This document shows, piece after piece, positions 8,348-15,930 of a stretch of DNA of 21,716 nucleotides (positions are counted from its first letter, which is position 1; each line of letters begins with the position of its first letter). The DNA is from a bacterium (GTDB lineage: Bacteria; UBP13; UBA5359). A program made the position numbers and the translations under genes. The DNA lies in NCBI GenBank assembly GCA_028685295.1, contig JAQUEL010000026.1, positions 1 to 21,716 on the forward strand. Direction: 5' to 3'. The notes under the pieces are model-generated. The model saw only the letters and a list, made by a program, of their open reading frames with translations, did not search any database and had not been told where the DNA came from.

Positions 8348-9066
8348 TACTTCATATCCTCCTTAGCCGGCACCGGAACAGCAAACTTACCGGCCACAGT
8401 TCCCCTATAGGGCGGAATAAGCACTTCGGCCGATTTGGCCACCCTGACCCGTATACTCCAGGACTTAAGGGTTTCCAGTATCTTGCCTCTCATCAATAGC
8501 GAGCTTTCAAGTATTTTTTCATCGCCGATGGCTTTTATTACATAAGGCGGAATCAGTTTTTTATTATTCACCAGAATGGTCGTACCGGCGCAGTCTATAC
8601 CGGTAGTAGCAATCATCCTCTGGTCGTTTATAGATACGGCCTCGGCCCCGGCAGCAAAGAGCTCGTTGGATATTTTCAACAGGTCTTCCTCATGTATGAG
8701 GAAGAGATTGGGATCCTCTCCAGGCTCCGGCTTGACAGCGGAATCATCAAGACGAATAACAATCCCCGGACCTTTGACAGCGGCAAATCCGGACTTTATC
8801 TTGATGTTCCGTATCTCCTCCGAGATGTTCTTGAAAAGATTCCTGCCTCTGGCGGCATCCTCTAATTTATCTTTCAGATCAACGTTCTCTTTGATCAGTG
8901 CCTTCTTTTCGTCCTCCAGATCTTTAAGCATCATGGCCATCTCTTCCACTCTTCTGGTAGGAACAATATTATGTATGGCGCTCTGTGTCCTGATCTGTAT
9001 GGCCAGTAATGCCCCCAGAACAGCACAAACCAGCGAGACCGAGATCTGCCACTCCAGCAGCTTCAA
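8347..9066 (-). CDS. DUF881 family membrane-anchored protein
   Basis: The 239-aa protein has one N-terminal membrane helix (about 7-25), a charged coiled coil (about 38-90, VEEMAMMLKDLEDEKKALIKEN...) and an extracytoplasmic DUF881 domain (about 92-225) with the family motifs GPGIVIRLDD, AGAEAVSINDQRMIATTGIDCAGTTILVN and PPYVIKAIGD. DUF881 proteins (B. subtilis YlxW/YlxX group) sit between ftsQ and sbp/ftsA in many Firmicutes and probably act in division, but the role is unproven. Many genomes have two copies flanking sbp; only one is seen here. The start is TTG 9066 with GAGG 10 bases upstream. Confidence 0.88.
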   Translation of the reverse strand: MKLLEWQISVSLVCAVLGALLAIQIRTQSAIHNIVPTRRVEEMAMMLKDLEDEKKALIKENVDLKDKLEDAARGRNLFKNISEEIRNIKIKSGFAAVKGPGIVIRLDDSAVKPEPGEDPNLFLIHEEDLLKISNELFAAGAEAVSINDQRMIATTGIDCAGTTILVNNKKLIPPYVIKAIGDEKILESSLLMRGKILETLKSWSIRVRVAKSAEVLIPPYRGTVAGKFAVPVPAKEDMK

Positions 9067-9146
9067 TCGAGTTCATCCTCATTCGTTAGTTATTACATCG
9101 GCGCCAGGCTCATGCCGTTCATAACCTACAGGCTATAAAACAACCA

Positions 9147-9893
9147 TTAATCGCCGTACTTGACCACCGGATTATTGCCGAAACGTACATCTATATATTC
9201 TACGCTGCGTCCCTGCTCTTTGACCGACTTGTGGATCTCTGAGGCCAGACGCAAACGCCGGTTCATAACTTCCTGACTATCGAAATTCCCCAGCAAAATC
9301 CTGCCTTCTTTAATATATAAACATAAATACCCCTTTTTATCAACATCAATCTTCCTGGGCATATCGACCAAATAACTATAGGCGGCCACGAGAGTATAGA
9401 GCATACTGTCAAGATGCTTTGCCTTGATACGATATCCTATAGCTATCCGTTTCAAATTCGGTAGAGCTATAAGAGGAAAATGTTCAGCATCCTGCAATAC
9501 GCCTTTACCGACAGCATAGCCTTCGGCATCGATCTGATAAAAAACATCCTCTTTTAACAATAGGGCTACCGGGCGCCGTTCTTCCACTTTTATAACCAGC
9601 ATTGAAGGTAGACGCCGCCACACCTTTACAGTCTTTACTCTAGGATGCGACTTTATACGAAAGGCGATATCTCTAAGCGGCAGCGAGAAGATGTTATTGC
9701 GAAAATTGATACCGCTCAAATGCAGTATCTCCGTACGAGAAATCTGATGGTTGCCCTGTATCTCTACCAAACGCAGATCAAAAAGCGGCGACGTCATAAT
9801 CAAAAATAGAACAGCGTAGGCGGCACAAACCAATAAAAGGTTCTTGAAACGCCTCCCGGCGGCAGACCGCCCTCTCTTTCCCCTCCGCTTCAT
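9147..9893 (-). CDS. ftsQ: Cell division protein FtsQ/DivIB
   Basis: A bitopic divisome protein of 248 aa: basic cytoplasmic N-terminus (1-17), one membrane helix (about 18-35), then a POTRA domain (about 38-108). The POTRA domain carries the characteristic VEIQGNHQISRTEILHLSGI, NIFSLPLRDIAFRIKSHPRVKTVKVWRRLPSMLVIKVEERRPVA and a FYQIDAEGYAVG segment, followed by the beta domain. It links early and late divisome proteins (FtsB/FtsL). ATG 9893 has AGGAG about 11 bases upstream. It follows ddl, as in many division clusters, after a structured 107-base spacer. Confidence 0.93.
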   Translation of the reverse strand: MKRRGKRGRSAAGRRFKNLLLVCAAYAVLFLIMTSPLFDLRLVEIQGNHQISRTEILHLSGINFRNNIFSLPLRDIAFRIKSHPRVKTVKVWRRLPSMLVIKVEERRPVALLLKEDVFYQIDAEGYAVGKGVLQDAEHFPLIALPNLKRIAIGYRIKAKHLDSMLYTLVAAYSYLVDMPRKIDVDKKGYLCLYIKEGRILLGNFDSQEVMNRRLRLASEIHKSVKEQGRSVEYIDVRFGNNPVVKYGD

Positions 9894-9924
9894 ACGCTTA
9901 CTATCTCCTCTAACCGCACCGGAG

Positions 9925-9936
9925 CCTGTCGACAGG
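9925..9936. repeat. 12-bp perfect palindrome in the ddl-ftsQ spacer
   Basis: CCTGTCGACAGG is self-complementary and lies 31 bases upstream of the ftsQ start. In RNA it would form a small hairpin with a UCGA loop; in DNA it could bind a dimeric protein. The surrounding spacer (9894-10000) holds other short hairpins and no gene. Confidence 0.4.
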
Positions 9937-10000
9937 TCCTGATGTTAAGTTCTTTTGCCAAACGCTAAGGCATCCGCCTAACTTCGTAATCTTCGCTCCT

Positions 10001-10954
10001 TCAGGAGTCCCTTCGAAGACCTGGAATACCTGGCCCCTTTCCTCTTAGCCTTGCGCTGTCAACAATCCTTTCCAGCAATTCGTTGAACGAGATGCCGGCG
10101 GCGGCGGCGGCCTTGGGGACAAGACTTGTTTCCGTCATGCCCGGCAAGGTATTAATCTCCAGCAACCATATTTTATCCTCAGATATAATAAAATCCGCTC
10201 TAGCTATATCCCGGCATCCGATAACCTCAAAAGCCTTAATCGCTGCCTGTGCCAGTGCGCTCTTCGTATCTTCAGATAATTCGGCCGGAACTATGTATTT
10301 CGTGGCCCCCTTGGTATATTTTGCCTGATAATCGTAAAATCCTTTATTCGGCACCACTTCCACCACCGGCAGTGCTTCGGGAGAAGTACCGTCCAGCACA
10401 GCCACCGTCACCTCACGCCCACTGACATGCTGCTCCAGCAAGACAGCATCATCCAGCTCAAATGCTTGATCGAGTGCCGCTTCCAGTGCCCTTTCATCTT
10501 CCGCTATGCTTATGCCTATGGTCGATCCCAGCCCCGCCGGCTTGACCACCACGGGCCAGGATTCCAGGTCAGAGTAGAAATCGGCAATGCGTTCATGACG
10601 GAATTTTGTTAGAGCACACCATTTCGGGGTTTCCAATCCGGCAGCCTGAAATAGTCGTTTAGAAACGATCTTATCCATGGCCATAGCACTGGCGCAAACC
10701 CCTGACCCGGTATACGGGATGCCCATAATTTCAAGAGCGCCCTGGACGATGCCGTTCTCGCCCTTACCGCCGTGCAGAGCATTGAAAACCAGATCAGGAG
10801 CTGCCTGCTGCAAAGCCCCTGAGATCAGCGCATCTATATCACATTCGGTAACTTCATACCCTAGCTCACGCAAACCCTTAGCTACAGCCGTCCCCGTACA
10901 TAACGACACTTCCCGTTCAGGAGAATCTCCGCCTCTAATAACTGTCAAACGCAT
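10001..10954 (-). CDS. ddl: D-alanine--D-alanine ligase
   Basis: An ATP-grasp enzyme joining two D-alanines for peptidoglycan precursors. The 317-aa protein has EREVSL with the catalytic E15, HGGKGENGIVQG (61-72), YTGSG (81-85), KPAGLGSTIGIS (138-149), the omega-loop YDYQAKY with Y213 (the tyrosine type associated with D-Ala-D-Ala rather than D-Ala-D-Lac), ARADF and the metal-binding EINTLPGMT (266-274). ATG 10954 is chosen because GGAGG lies 6 bases upstream; a longer frame reaching 11026 has no such site. The gene overlaps the end of dnaB by 20 bases. The C-terminal RGKGPGIPGLRRDS extends past the usual family end and runs into a hairpin-rich spacer. Confidence 0.95.
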   Translation of the reverse strand: MRLTVIRGGDSPEREVSLCTGTAVAKGLRELGYEVTECDIDALISGALQQAAPDLVFNALHGGKGENGIVQGALEIMGIPYTGSGVCASAMAMDKIVSKRLFQAAGLETPKWCALTKFRHERIADFYSDLESWPVVVKPAGLGSTIGISIAEDERALEAALDQAFELDDAVLLEQHVSGREVTVAVLDGTSPEALPVVEVVPNKGFYDYQAKYTKGATKYIVPAELSEDTKSALAQAAIKAFEVIGCRDIARADFIISEDKIWLLEINTLPGMTETSLVPKAAAAAGISFNELLERIVDSARLRGKGPGIPGLRRDS

Positions 10955-12299
10955 TGGGTTCCTCCATATGCTCTTCAAGATTTTCAAATTTCGTATATTC
11001 AGCCCGGAAACAGAGATTGAGCTCACCTACAGGACCGTGCCGATGTTTTGCCAGAGTTATCCGGGCTATATTGGTAGGCTCATCCTCTCTATTGTAATAA
11101 TCCTCTCTATAGATAAAGAGAACAAGATCAGCAGTCTGTTCCAGCTCACCGGACTCCCTTAGATCACTAAGCATAGGCGTCTTTTCATCTCGCTTCTCCA
11201 CCGCCCGGCTGAGCTGAGACAAGGCCACAACGGGTATATTGAGCTCACGAGCCAGACTTTTGAGAGACCTGACTATCTCGGATATTTCTTGAACCCGGTT
11301 ATCAGTGCGTTGATTTCCCCTGGCCAGTTGCAAAAAGTCTATGACGATCATGCCCAGCCCCTGTTCAGCCTTCAACCGACGAGCCTTGGCCCGCATCTCC
11401 AGCACAGAGATTGCCGAAGTATCGTCGATATATATCGGCATTTCAGATAAACGTCCTATGGCCCTGGCCAGCTTGGGCCAATCGTCGTCACTTAGATAGC
11501 CTGTACGCAAACGATATGAATCCACCATAGCTTCTGAACAGAGCAGCCGGTGCACAAGCTGCTCCTTGCTCATCTCCAAGCTGAAGACGGCCACCGGCTG
11601 CTTGGAGTCTCTGGCCACATTGCAAGCTATATTCAACGCAAAGCTGGTCTTGCCCATAGCCGGCCTGGCAGCAATAATTATCAAATCCGAAGGGTGGAAA
11701 CCGGAAGTCATCCTGTCAAGCTCAGAAAAACCGGTAGGCACTCCGCCGGAAGCACCCTTTTCATGATACTGCTTATCTATCTGATCAAAAGAATCACGAA
11801 TAATATCCTTGATGGGATAGAAATTCTGGACGTGCCGGCGCTGGCCCACATTGAAAATCAGCTGTTCGGCCGTATCCACTATCGGATCAGGGTCTTCCAC
11901 ATCCTCATAACCCATGGCCACTATTTTAGTAGCTGCGCTTATCAGATGTCTCAGCACAGATTTGCGTCCTACTATCCGAGCGTAGTATTCAATATTGGCC
12001 GAAGTAGGCACAATATTCATCAGCGTGGTCAGATAAGCCACGCCGCCGGCGTTATCCAGCTGCCCCCTGCCTCTCAGCTCCTCAGTCAGGGTGATGATAT
12101 CGACAGGCTCTCCCCTTTCGAACAAGTTGCAGATACCAGTGAATATCAGCCTGTGCGCCTCACGATAAAAATCATCAGCCGTCACATATTCCATAGCTTT
12201 GGCTACGGCATCGCGATCTATGAGCATAGATCCCAGCGTCGATTGTTCTGCCTCCAGGCTCTGCGGCGGCACGCGTTCAATTACTCTGTCCTGACTCAC
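10935..12299 (-). CDS. dnaB: Replicative DNA helicase DnaB (DnaC in Bacillus)
   Basis: The hexameric 5'-3' helicase of the replication fork, 454 aa. The N-terminal domain (about 10-115) begins with PPQSLEAEQSTLGSML. The RecA-like domain has Walker A ARPAMGKTS (211-219), LEMSKEQLVHRLL, Walker B MIVIDFLQL (317-325), SQLSR (361-365) and DLRESGELEQTADLVLFIYR. GTG 12299 is preferred over an in-frame GTG at 12320 because AGGAG lies 5 bases upstream of it. It follows rplI, a conserved pair in Firmicutes, by about 50 bases. The usual companions rpsF, ssb and rpsR are absent; mla genes occupy the upstream position instead. No intein or insertion interrupts it. Confidence 0.96.
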   Translation of the reverse strand: MSQDRVIERVPPQSLEAEQSTLGSMLIDRDAVAKAMEYVTADDFYREAHRLIFTGICNLFERGEPVDIITLTEELRGRGQLDNAGGVAYLTTLMNIVPTSANIEYYARIVGRKSVLRHLISAATKIVAMGYEDVEDPDPIVDTAEQLIFNVGQRRHVQNFYPIKDIIRDSFDQIDKQYHEKGASGGVPTGFSELDRMTSGFHPSDLIIIAARPAMGKTSFALNIACNVARDSKQPVAVFSLEMSKEQLVHRLLCSEAMVDSYRLRTGYLSDDDWPKLARAIGRLSEMPIYIDDTSAISVLEMRAKARRLKAEQGLGMIVIDFLQLARGNQRTDNRVQEISEIVRSLKSLARELNIPVVALSQLSRAVEKRDEKTPMLSDLRESGELEQTADLVLFIYREDYYNREDEPTNIARITLAKHRHGPVGELNLCFRAEYTKFENLEEHMEEPNAFDSY

Positions 12300-12349
12300 T
12301 CTATCTCCTCTTTCCAGCACTATAGCTTTTTAGCTAAACTCCTAAGCAG

Positions 12350-12802
12350 CTAAACATCTTCGGCAACCACCTCAACCTTTATCGTAGCCGTAATACCGGC
12401 GTAAAGGCGAACAATGATTTCATACGTTCCCAGCGTTCTTATCTGCTCCTTGATATCAAAATTATGACGATCGATATCAAGGCCGGTACTCTGCTTTACG
12501 GCATCGGCCACTTCCCTGGTGGATACGGAGCCATAAAGCTTACCTTTCTCTCCTGCCTTAACTCGACAGATTATCGTCTTGCCGTCAAGCCTGGCTGCAA
12601 GCTCCCGGGCTTCATCCTTCTCACGAGCTATACGATTGCTCTCAGCCCTGGCGCTCTGCTCCGCCTGGTTGATATTCTCCCTGGTAGCCGGAATAGCTAA
12701 GCCGCGCCCGATAAGATAATTGCGGCCATAGCCATCGGAAACATCGACTATGTCGCCTTTGCGGCCCACTTTCCTGACATCCTGGGTAAGTACTACTTTC
12801 AT
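12350..12802 (-). CDS. rplI: Large ribosomal subunit protein bL9
   Basis: 150 aa, the normal length. The N-terminal rRNA-binding domain MKVVLTQDVRKVGRKGDIVDVSDGYGRNYLIGRGLA carries the bL9 signature, followed by the long connecting helix (about 41-75) and the C-terminal domain with GKLYGSVSTREVADA. AGGGGAG lies 9 bases before the ATG. Its position just before dnaB is the standard Firmicutes arrangement; the gene upstream is mlaD, 75 bases away. Confidence 0.97.
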   Translation of the reverse strand: MKVVLTQDVRKVGRKGDIVDVSDGYGRNYLIGRGLAIPATRENINQAEQSARAESNRIAREKDEARELAARLDGKTIICRVKAGEKGKLYGSVSTREVADAVKQSTGLDIDRHNFDIKEQIRTLGTYEIIVRLYAGITATIKVEVVAEDV

Positions 12803-12877
12803 ACCTTTAGACTCCCCTCTTCGTCCCTACGTAATAATTATTCGATTTTTAGTGCGCATCTCCAGGCTATACCATTT

Positions 12878-14146
12878 CTATGGCGTAAATCTGACGCCGA
12901 TTGCACTTTCGGGGTCATTCAAGATATTCCTGACGCCGACATGCAAATCCCATTTATTGCCTACCTTGTAATATCCCAGCAGATTGAGCTGCGGGTCCGA
13001 AATATTATACAGCTCGGTGCTCAGTTTAAAGCGGCTGCCGGGAAGTATATCCAACGCCGTACCTATGCTGGATTCTATGACGCCGACCCGTAATATCTGC
13101 CGAGGGTTGAGTTGACGTCCTACCTGTAGATTAAGCTTGCTTCTCTCATTAACATCAGCCAGGCCTAACAGGTAGAACCTATCTCCGGGCGGACGCAACA
13201 ACAGATTGACATCACCCCTGAAGCGCTGCTCACGCCCGATATAGCTCAGATCGAAATAGGGTTCTGCTCTGGTATTAGAGATCTTCTTAACCAGATCCAT
13301 AGTTAAATTGATAGAATCTGCCGTCTTCTTTGCCTCCCTGACAACATCTTTAAAGTCGGATCGGAAAGCCTCGTCACCCACAATAGCGTTAATGTTGTCC
13401 ATAACGATCCCGGCTTTCTCACCGGCCGTTTTGATGTTCTTCACAGCTTGCCTGGTATCATTGGCAAGAGCCTTGTCCTGTGCCACCTCCAGTACAGCAC
13501 TCGAGGCGTCACGTAGATTAGCAGACATGATGCTCAAATTATCCACCATACTGCCGACATCGGACCGGTTGGATGCCAACATGGCATTCAGCACTTCGGC
13601 TGCCGCCGCAGTTCTCTCGGCAGTCAGTCGAAGGCTGCTTACGGATGCTTTGAAATCACGCTGCAGCACCGGATCATCTATCAGACCGTTGATAGCTTCC
13701 AGGGCGACCGAAGCCCGTTTCATAATCTCATCGGTATGTGCCAGCAGCTGATCGACACGTACCGGCGACACTCCGTCGATCACATCTCCCGGCCTGACCG
13801 GGACCCCATTTCTAGTATCGGGTATAATATCGATAAACTTGTCGGCAATCAAAACGCCCGAACTTATATTATAAAGATAATCATTGTAAAGCTTTACATC
13901 GGAATTTACCCAGATACCCACCTTTGCTTTTTGGGAATCCGATATGGTCACCTCAGTTACCCGTCCCACATCCACACCGGCCAGACGTACCGGGGCACCC
14001 TTTTGAATGCCGGCACCATAATCGTAGAGGACGGCAAATTCATAGCCTTTCTTCTCCAGACCGTACCCTCCTATACGATAGAGCACACCAAAAAGGAGAA
14101 GAAAGGCCACTATAGTTATAATTCCAACTTTTGCTTCTGAACTCAT
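12878..14146 (-). CDS. mlaD: MlaD-like MCE protein with C-terminal beta-barrel-like domain
   Basis: A 422-aa periplasm-spanning lipid carrier. It has an N-terminal membrane anchor (about 7-25) and one MCE domain (about 36-110, YDYGAGIQKGAPVRLAGVDVGRVTEV, then SGVLIADKFIDIIP). A long helical stretch follows (about 130-290, rich in Ala/Asp/Ser with repeated DFK and NI spacing). The last part, from about 295 to the end, has around ten alternating amphipathic strands (YFDLSYIG, DVNLLLRP, FYLLGLADV, LNLQVGRQL, FKLSTELYN, WDLHVGV, IGVRF). This matches the MlaD described in Veillonella, where the barrel sits in the outer membrane and the helices bridge the envelope. Proteobacterial MlaD is much shorter and lacks the barrel. 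The gene starts 7 bases after the mlaF stop. Confidence 0.9.
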   Translation of the reverse strand: MSSEAKVGIITIVAFLLLFGVLYRIGGYGLEKKGYEFAVLYDYGAGIQKGAPVRLAGVDVGRVTEVTISDSQKAKVGIWVNSDVKLYNDYLYNISSGVLIADKFIDIIPDTRNGVPVRPGDVIDGVSPVRVDQLLAHTDEIMKRASVALEAINGLIDDPVLQRDFKASVSSLRLTAERTAAAAEVLNAMLASNRSDVGSMVDNLSIMSANLRDASSAVLEVAQDKALANDTRQAVKNIKTAGEKAGIVMDNINAIVGDEAFRSDFKDVVREAKKTADSINLTMDLVKKISNTRAEPYFDLSYIGREQRFRGDVNLLLRPPGDRFYLLGLADVNERSKLNLQVGRQLNPRQILRVGVIESSIGTALDILPGSRFKLSTELYNISDPQLNLLGYYKVGNKWDLHVGVRNILNDPESAIGVRFTP

Positions 14147-14153
14147 AGCTAAA

Positions 14154-14909
14154 TCAACCTCCCAGACCGAGCTTGATAGGTCCTTCCGCCCGGCCCTGAA
14201 GAAATTGTTGTACTACCGGATCCTCTGAATTTCTGATTTCATCCACCATGCCTTTAGCCCTAACCCTGCCTTCATGCAGCATAACAATCCTATCGGAAAG
14301 AGCATAAACTGTCGGCATGTGATGTGTCACTATGACCATGGTCGGATGAAGTCGTTGCTGCAGAGCAGCTATCTTCTCCTCGATGGTGCTGGTAGTGACC
14401 GGATCCAGCCCCGTTGTCGGCTCGTCAAAGAGCAATATCTCCGGCTCCAGGGCCAGAGCTCTGGCCAGAGCAACCCGCTTCTGCATACCACCGGAAAGCT
14501 CCGATGGATAAAGAGGTTCCGTTCCTTCAAGCCCTACCAGCCCCAGCTTCTCCGCTACCTTAAGCGCTGTTTCCTGCCGCGTCAGTAAGGCATGCTGCCG
14601 TAGCGGGAAAGCTACGTTGTCGCCTACAGTCATGGAATCGAACAGCGCTCCGTACTGAAACACCATGCCCATCCTACGACGCACCCGATTCAGCGCTGTC
14701 TCTTCCAAAAGGGTAATATCCTCATCTTCAATACAGATATGCCCGGAGGTGGGACGCAGCAAGCCTATTATATGTCGCAGCAAGGTACTCTTGCCGCAAC
14801 CGCTGAGCCCGATAATGGAAACTACCTCTCCACGCTCCACCGTCATGGTTATATCGCTCAGCACCCTCCGAGCACCGAAATCCTTGCTTACTCCCTCTAG
14901 CCTGATCAT
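14154..14909 (-). CDS. mlaF: MlaF-like phospholipid ABC transporter ATPase
   Basis: The cytoplasmic ATPase of the MCE transporter, 251 aa. It has Walker A GLSGCGKST (34-42), Q85, the signature LSGGMQKR (138-145; the GGMQKR variant is typical of MlaF/Mkl ATPases), Walker B ILLFDEPTTGLDP (158-170) and the H-loop histidine at H196 (VTHHMPTVYALSDR). Its ATG overlaps the mlaE stop by 4 bases. With MlaE it powers lipid movement between inner and outer membrane; the direction is debated and cannot be read from the sequence. Confidence 0.94.
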   Translation of the reverse strand: MIRLEGVSKDFGARRVLSDITMTVERGEVVSIIGLSGCGKSTLLRHIIGLLRPTSGHICIEDEDITLLEETALNRVRRRMGMVFQYGALFDSMTVGDNVAFPLRQHALLTRQETALKVAEKLGLVGLEGTEPLYPSELSGGMQKRVALARALALEPEILLFDEPTTGLDPVTTSTIEEKIAALQQRLHPTMVIVTHHMPTVYALSDRIVMLHEGRVRAKGMVDEIRNSEDPVVQQFLQGRAEGPIKLGLGG

Positions 14910-15712
14910 AACTGCACCTGCCCGCCGGGAAAGAGCAAAACAGATAGAAAATAGTTGACTATATATATCCAGATGATGGACGCCACCACTGCCGAAGTTA
15001 TAGTCCGACCGACACCGGCGGCACCACCTCGGGTATTAAGACCCTTTTGGCAGCTTATAACCGCTATCAGACCACCGAAAACCACCGCCTTGATCAATCC
15101 TCCCCAAATATCCCGAACTGTCAGGAAAGAGAGCATAGAGCTTTTATAAACCGTCGGATTAACTCCGGCCGAAAAAACGGCTACTAAATAGCCTCCCGCC
15201 ACGCCCATCAATCCGGCAAAAACCGTCAGCACCGGCAGCATGGTCAGGCAGGCCAGCAACCTGGGAGTCACCAGATACTTCACCGGACTGACTGCCAGCG
15301 AACGCAAAGCGTCTATCTGCTCTGTTACCTGCATGGAACCTATCTCCGCCGCTATGGATGAACCTACTCGGGCTACCACTACCACTGCCGTTAGTACAGG
15401 CGCTATCTCCCTGGCCACAGAAACAGCCACCATGCCACCCACATAAGAACTGGCGCCAAAGCGCACAAACTGAGTAGCAGTGTGATAAGCCAGAACCATA
15501 GCGCTGAAGGCAACCGTTACCAGCACTATGGGCATGGAGTTGTAACCTATCAGCGACATCTGATTGATGATCTCCTTATAGTTCTGTCTGCCGGTAAATC
15601 CCTGATACATGGCCTGGGCCAGCAGCAAAAAAGCTGCACCCATGGTCGACAGATAGCGCTCCGCTGAGCGCCCTATATGCTCAAAAAAACCCATGGCGGC
15701 GGATGATTTCAT
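14906..15712 (-). CDS. mlaE: MlaE-like phospholipid ABC transporter permease
   Basis: The integral membrane MlaE/DUF140 permease, 268 aa. An N-terminal interface helix is followed by five to six membrane segments. Family-conserved stretches include GYNSMPIVLVTVAFSAMVLAYHTATQF, REIAPVLTAVVVVARVGSSIAAEIGSM.VTEQIDAL (about 106-136), PRLLACLTMLPVLTVFAG and the C-terminal KGLNTRGGAAGVGRTITSAVV. GGAGG lies 6 bases before ATG 15712. It leads the mlaEFD genes and, with no gap above 110 bases between genes except the ftsA-ftsZ interval, the whole run to ftsZ. Its leader of about 145 bases contains a hairpin and begins at a sigma-H-like promoter. Confidence 0.94.
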   Translation of the reverse strand: MKSSAAMGFFEHIGRSAERYLSTMGAAFLLLAQAMYQGFTGRQNYKEIINQMSLIGYNSMPIVLVTVAFSAMVLAYHTATQFVRFGASSYVGGMVAVSVAREIAPVLTAVVVVARVGSSIAAEIGSMQVTEQIDALRSLAVSPVKYLVTPRLLACLTMLPVLTVFAGLMGVAGGYLVAVFSAGVNPTVYKSSMLSFLTVRDIWGGLIKAVVFGGLIAVISCQKGLNTRGGAAGVGRTITSAVVASIIWIYIVNYFLSVLLFPGGQVQL

Positions 15713-15757
15713 CCGTTACCTCCATTCCCGGCACAGACCGTAATGCCCTCTTTTTAC

Positions 15758-15775
15758 CAGCCTGTACCCAGGCTG
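15758..15775 (-). other. Hairpin in the mlaE leader
   Basis: CAGCCTG (15758-15764) and CAGGCTG (15769-15775) form a perfect 7-bp stem with a 4-base loop. On the minus strand it is followed by GTAAAAAG rather than a U-run, so it is not a standard terminator. It lies within the expected mla mRNA leader, about 46 bases before the start codon. The rest of the 15713-15930 gap shows nothing else besides the promoter-like element. Confidence 0.4.
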
Positions 15776-15862
15776 CCCCCATAAGCAACTACCTAACGCC
15801 ATCTTTATGCTGTTAAGAGTTATCACTACAACGACAAAGGGGCACCTTAATCATACTATTAT

Positions 15863-15899
15863 TATATTCTAGTGTATATGGGGCCTATCCTGCAATGGG
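15863..15899 (-). promoter_or_regulatory. Sigma-H-like promoter element upstream of mlaE (copy A of a 37-bp repeat)
   Basis: On the minus strand a GCAGGATAG -35 (15885-15893), a 12-bp spacer and a CTAGAATAT -10 (15864-15872) match AGGA/GAAT sigma-H promoters. The whole 37 bp is repeated with one mismatch upstream of mreB (19178-19214). It starts 31 bases past the stop of the upstream transporter gene. Transcription would begin near 15857. Confidence 0.6.
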
Positions 15900-15930
15900 A
15901 GGAATTTAGAGACGAAGGTTTCTATTATAA

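Noticed and set aside
11550-12353. A 267-codon open frame on the + strand
   Set aside because: It is antisense to dnaB, which is intact with all motifs; no ribosome site or domain supports the + frame.
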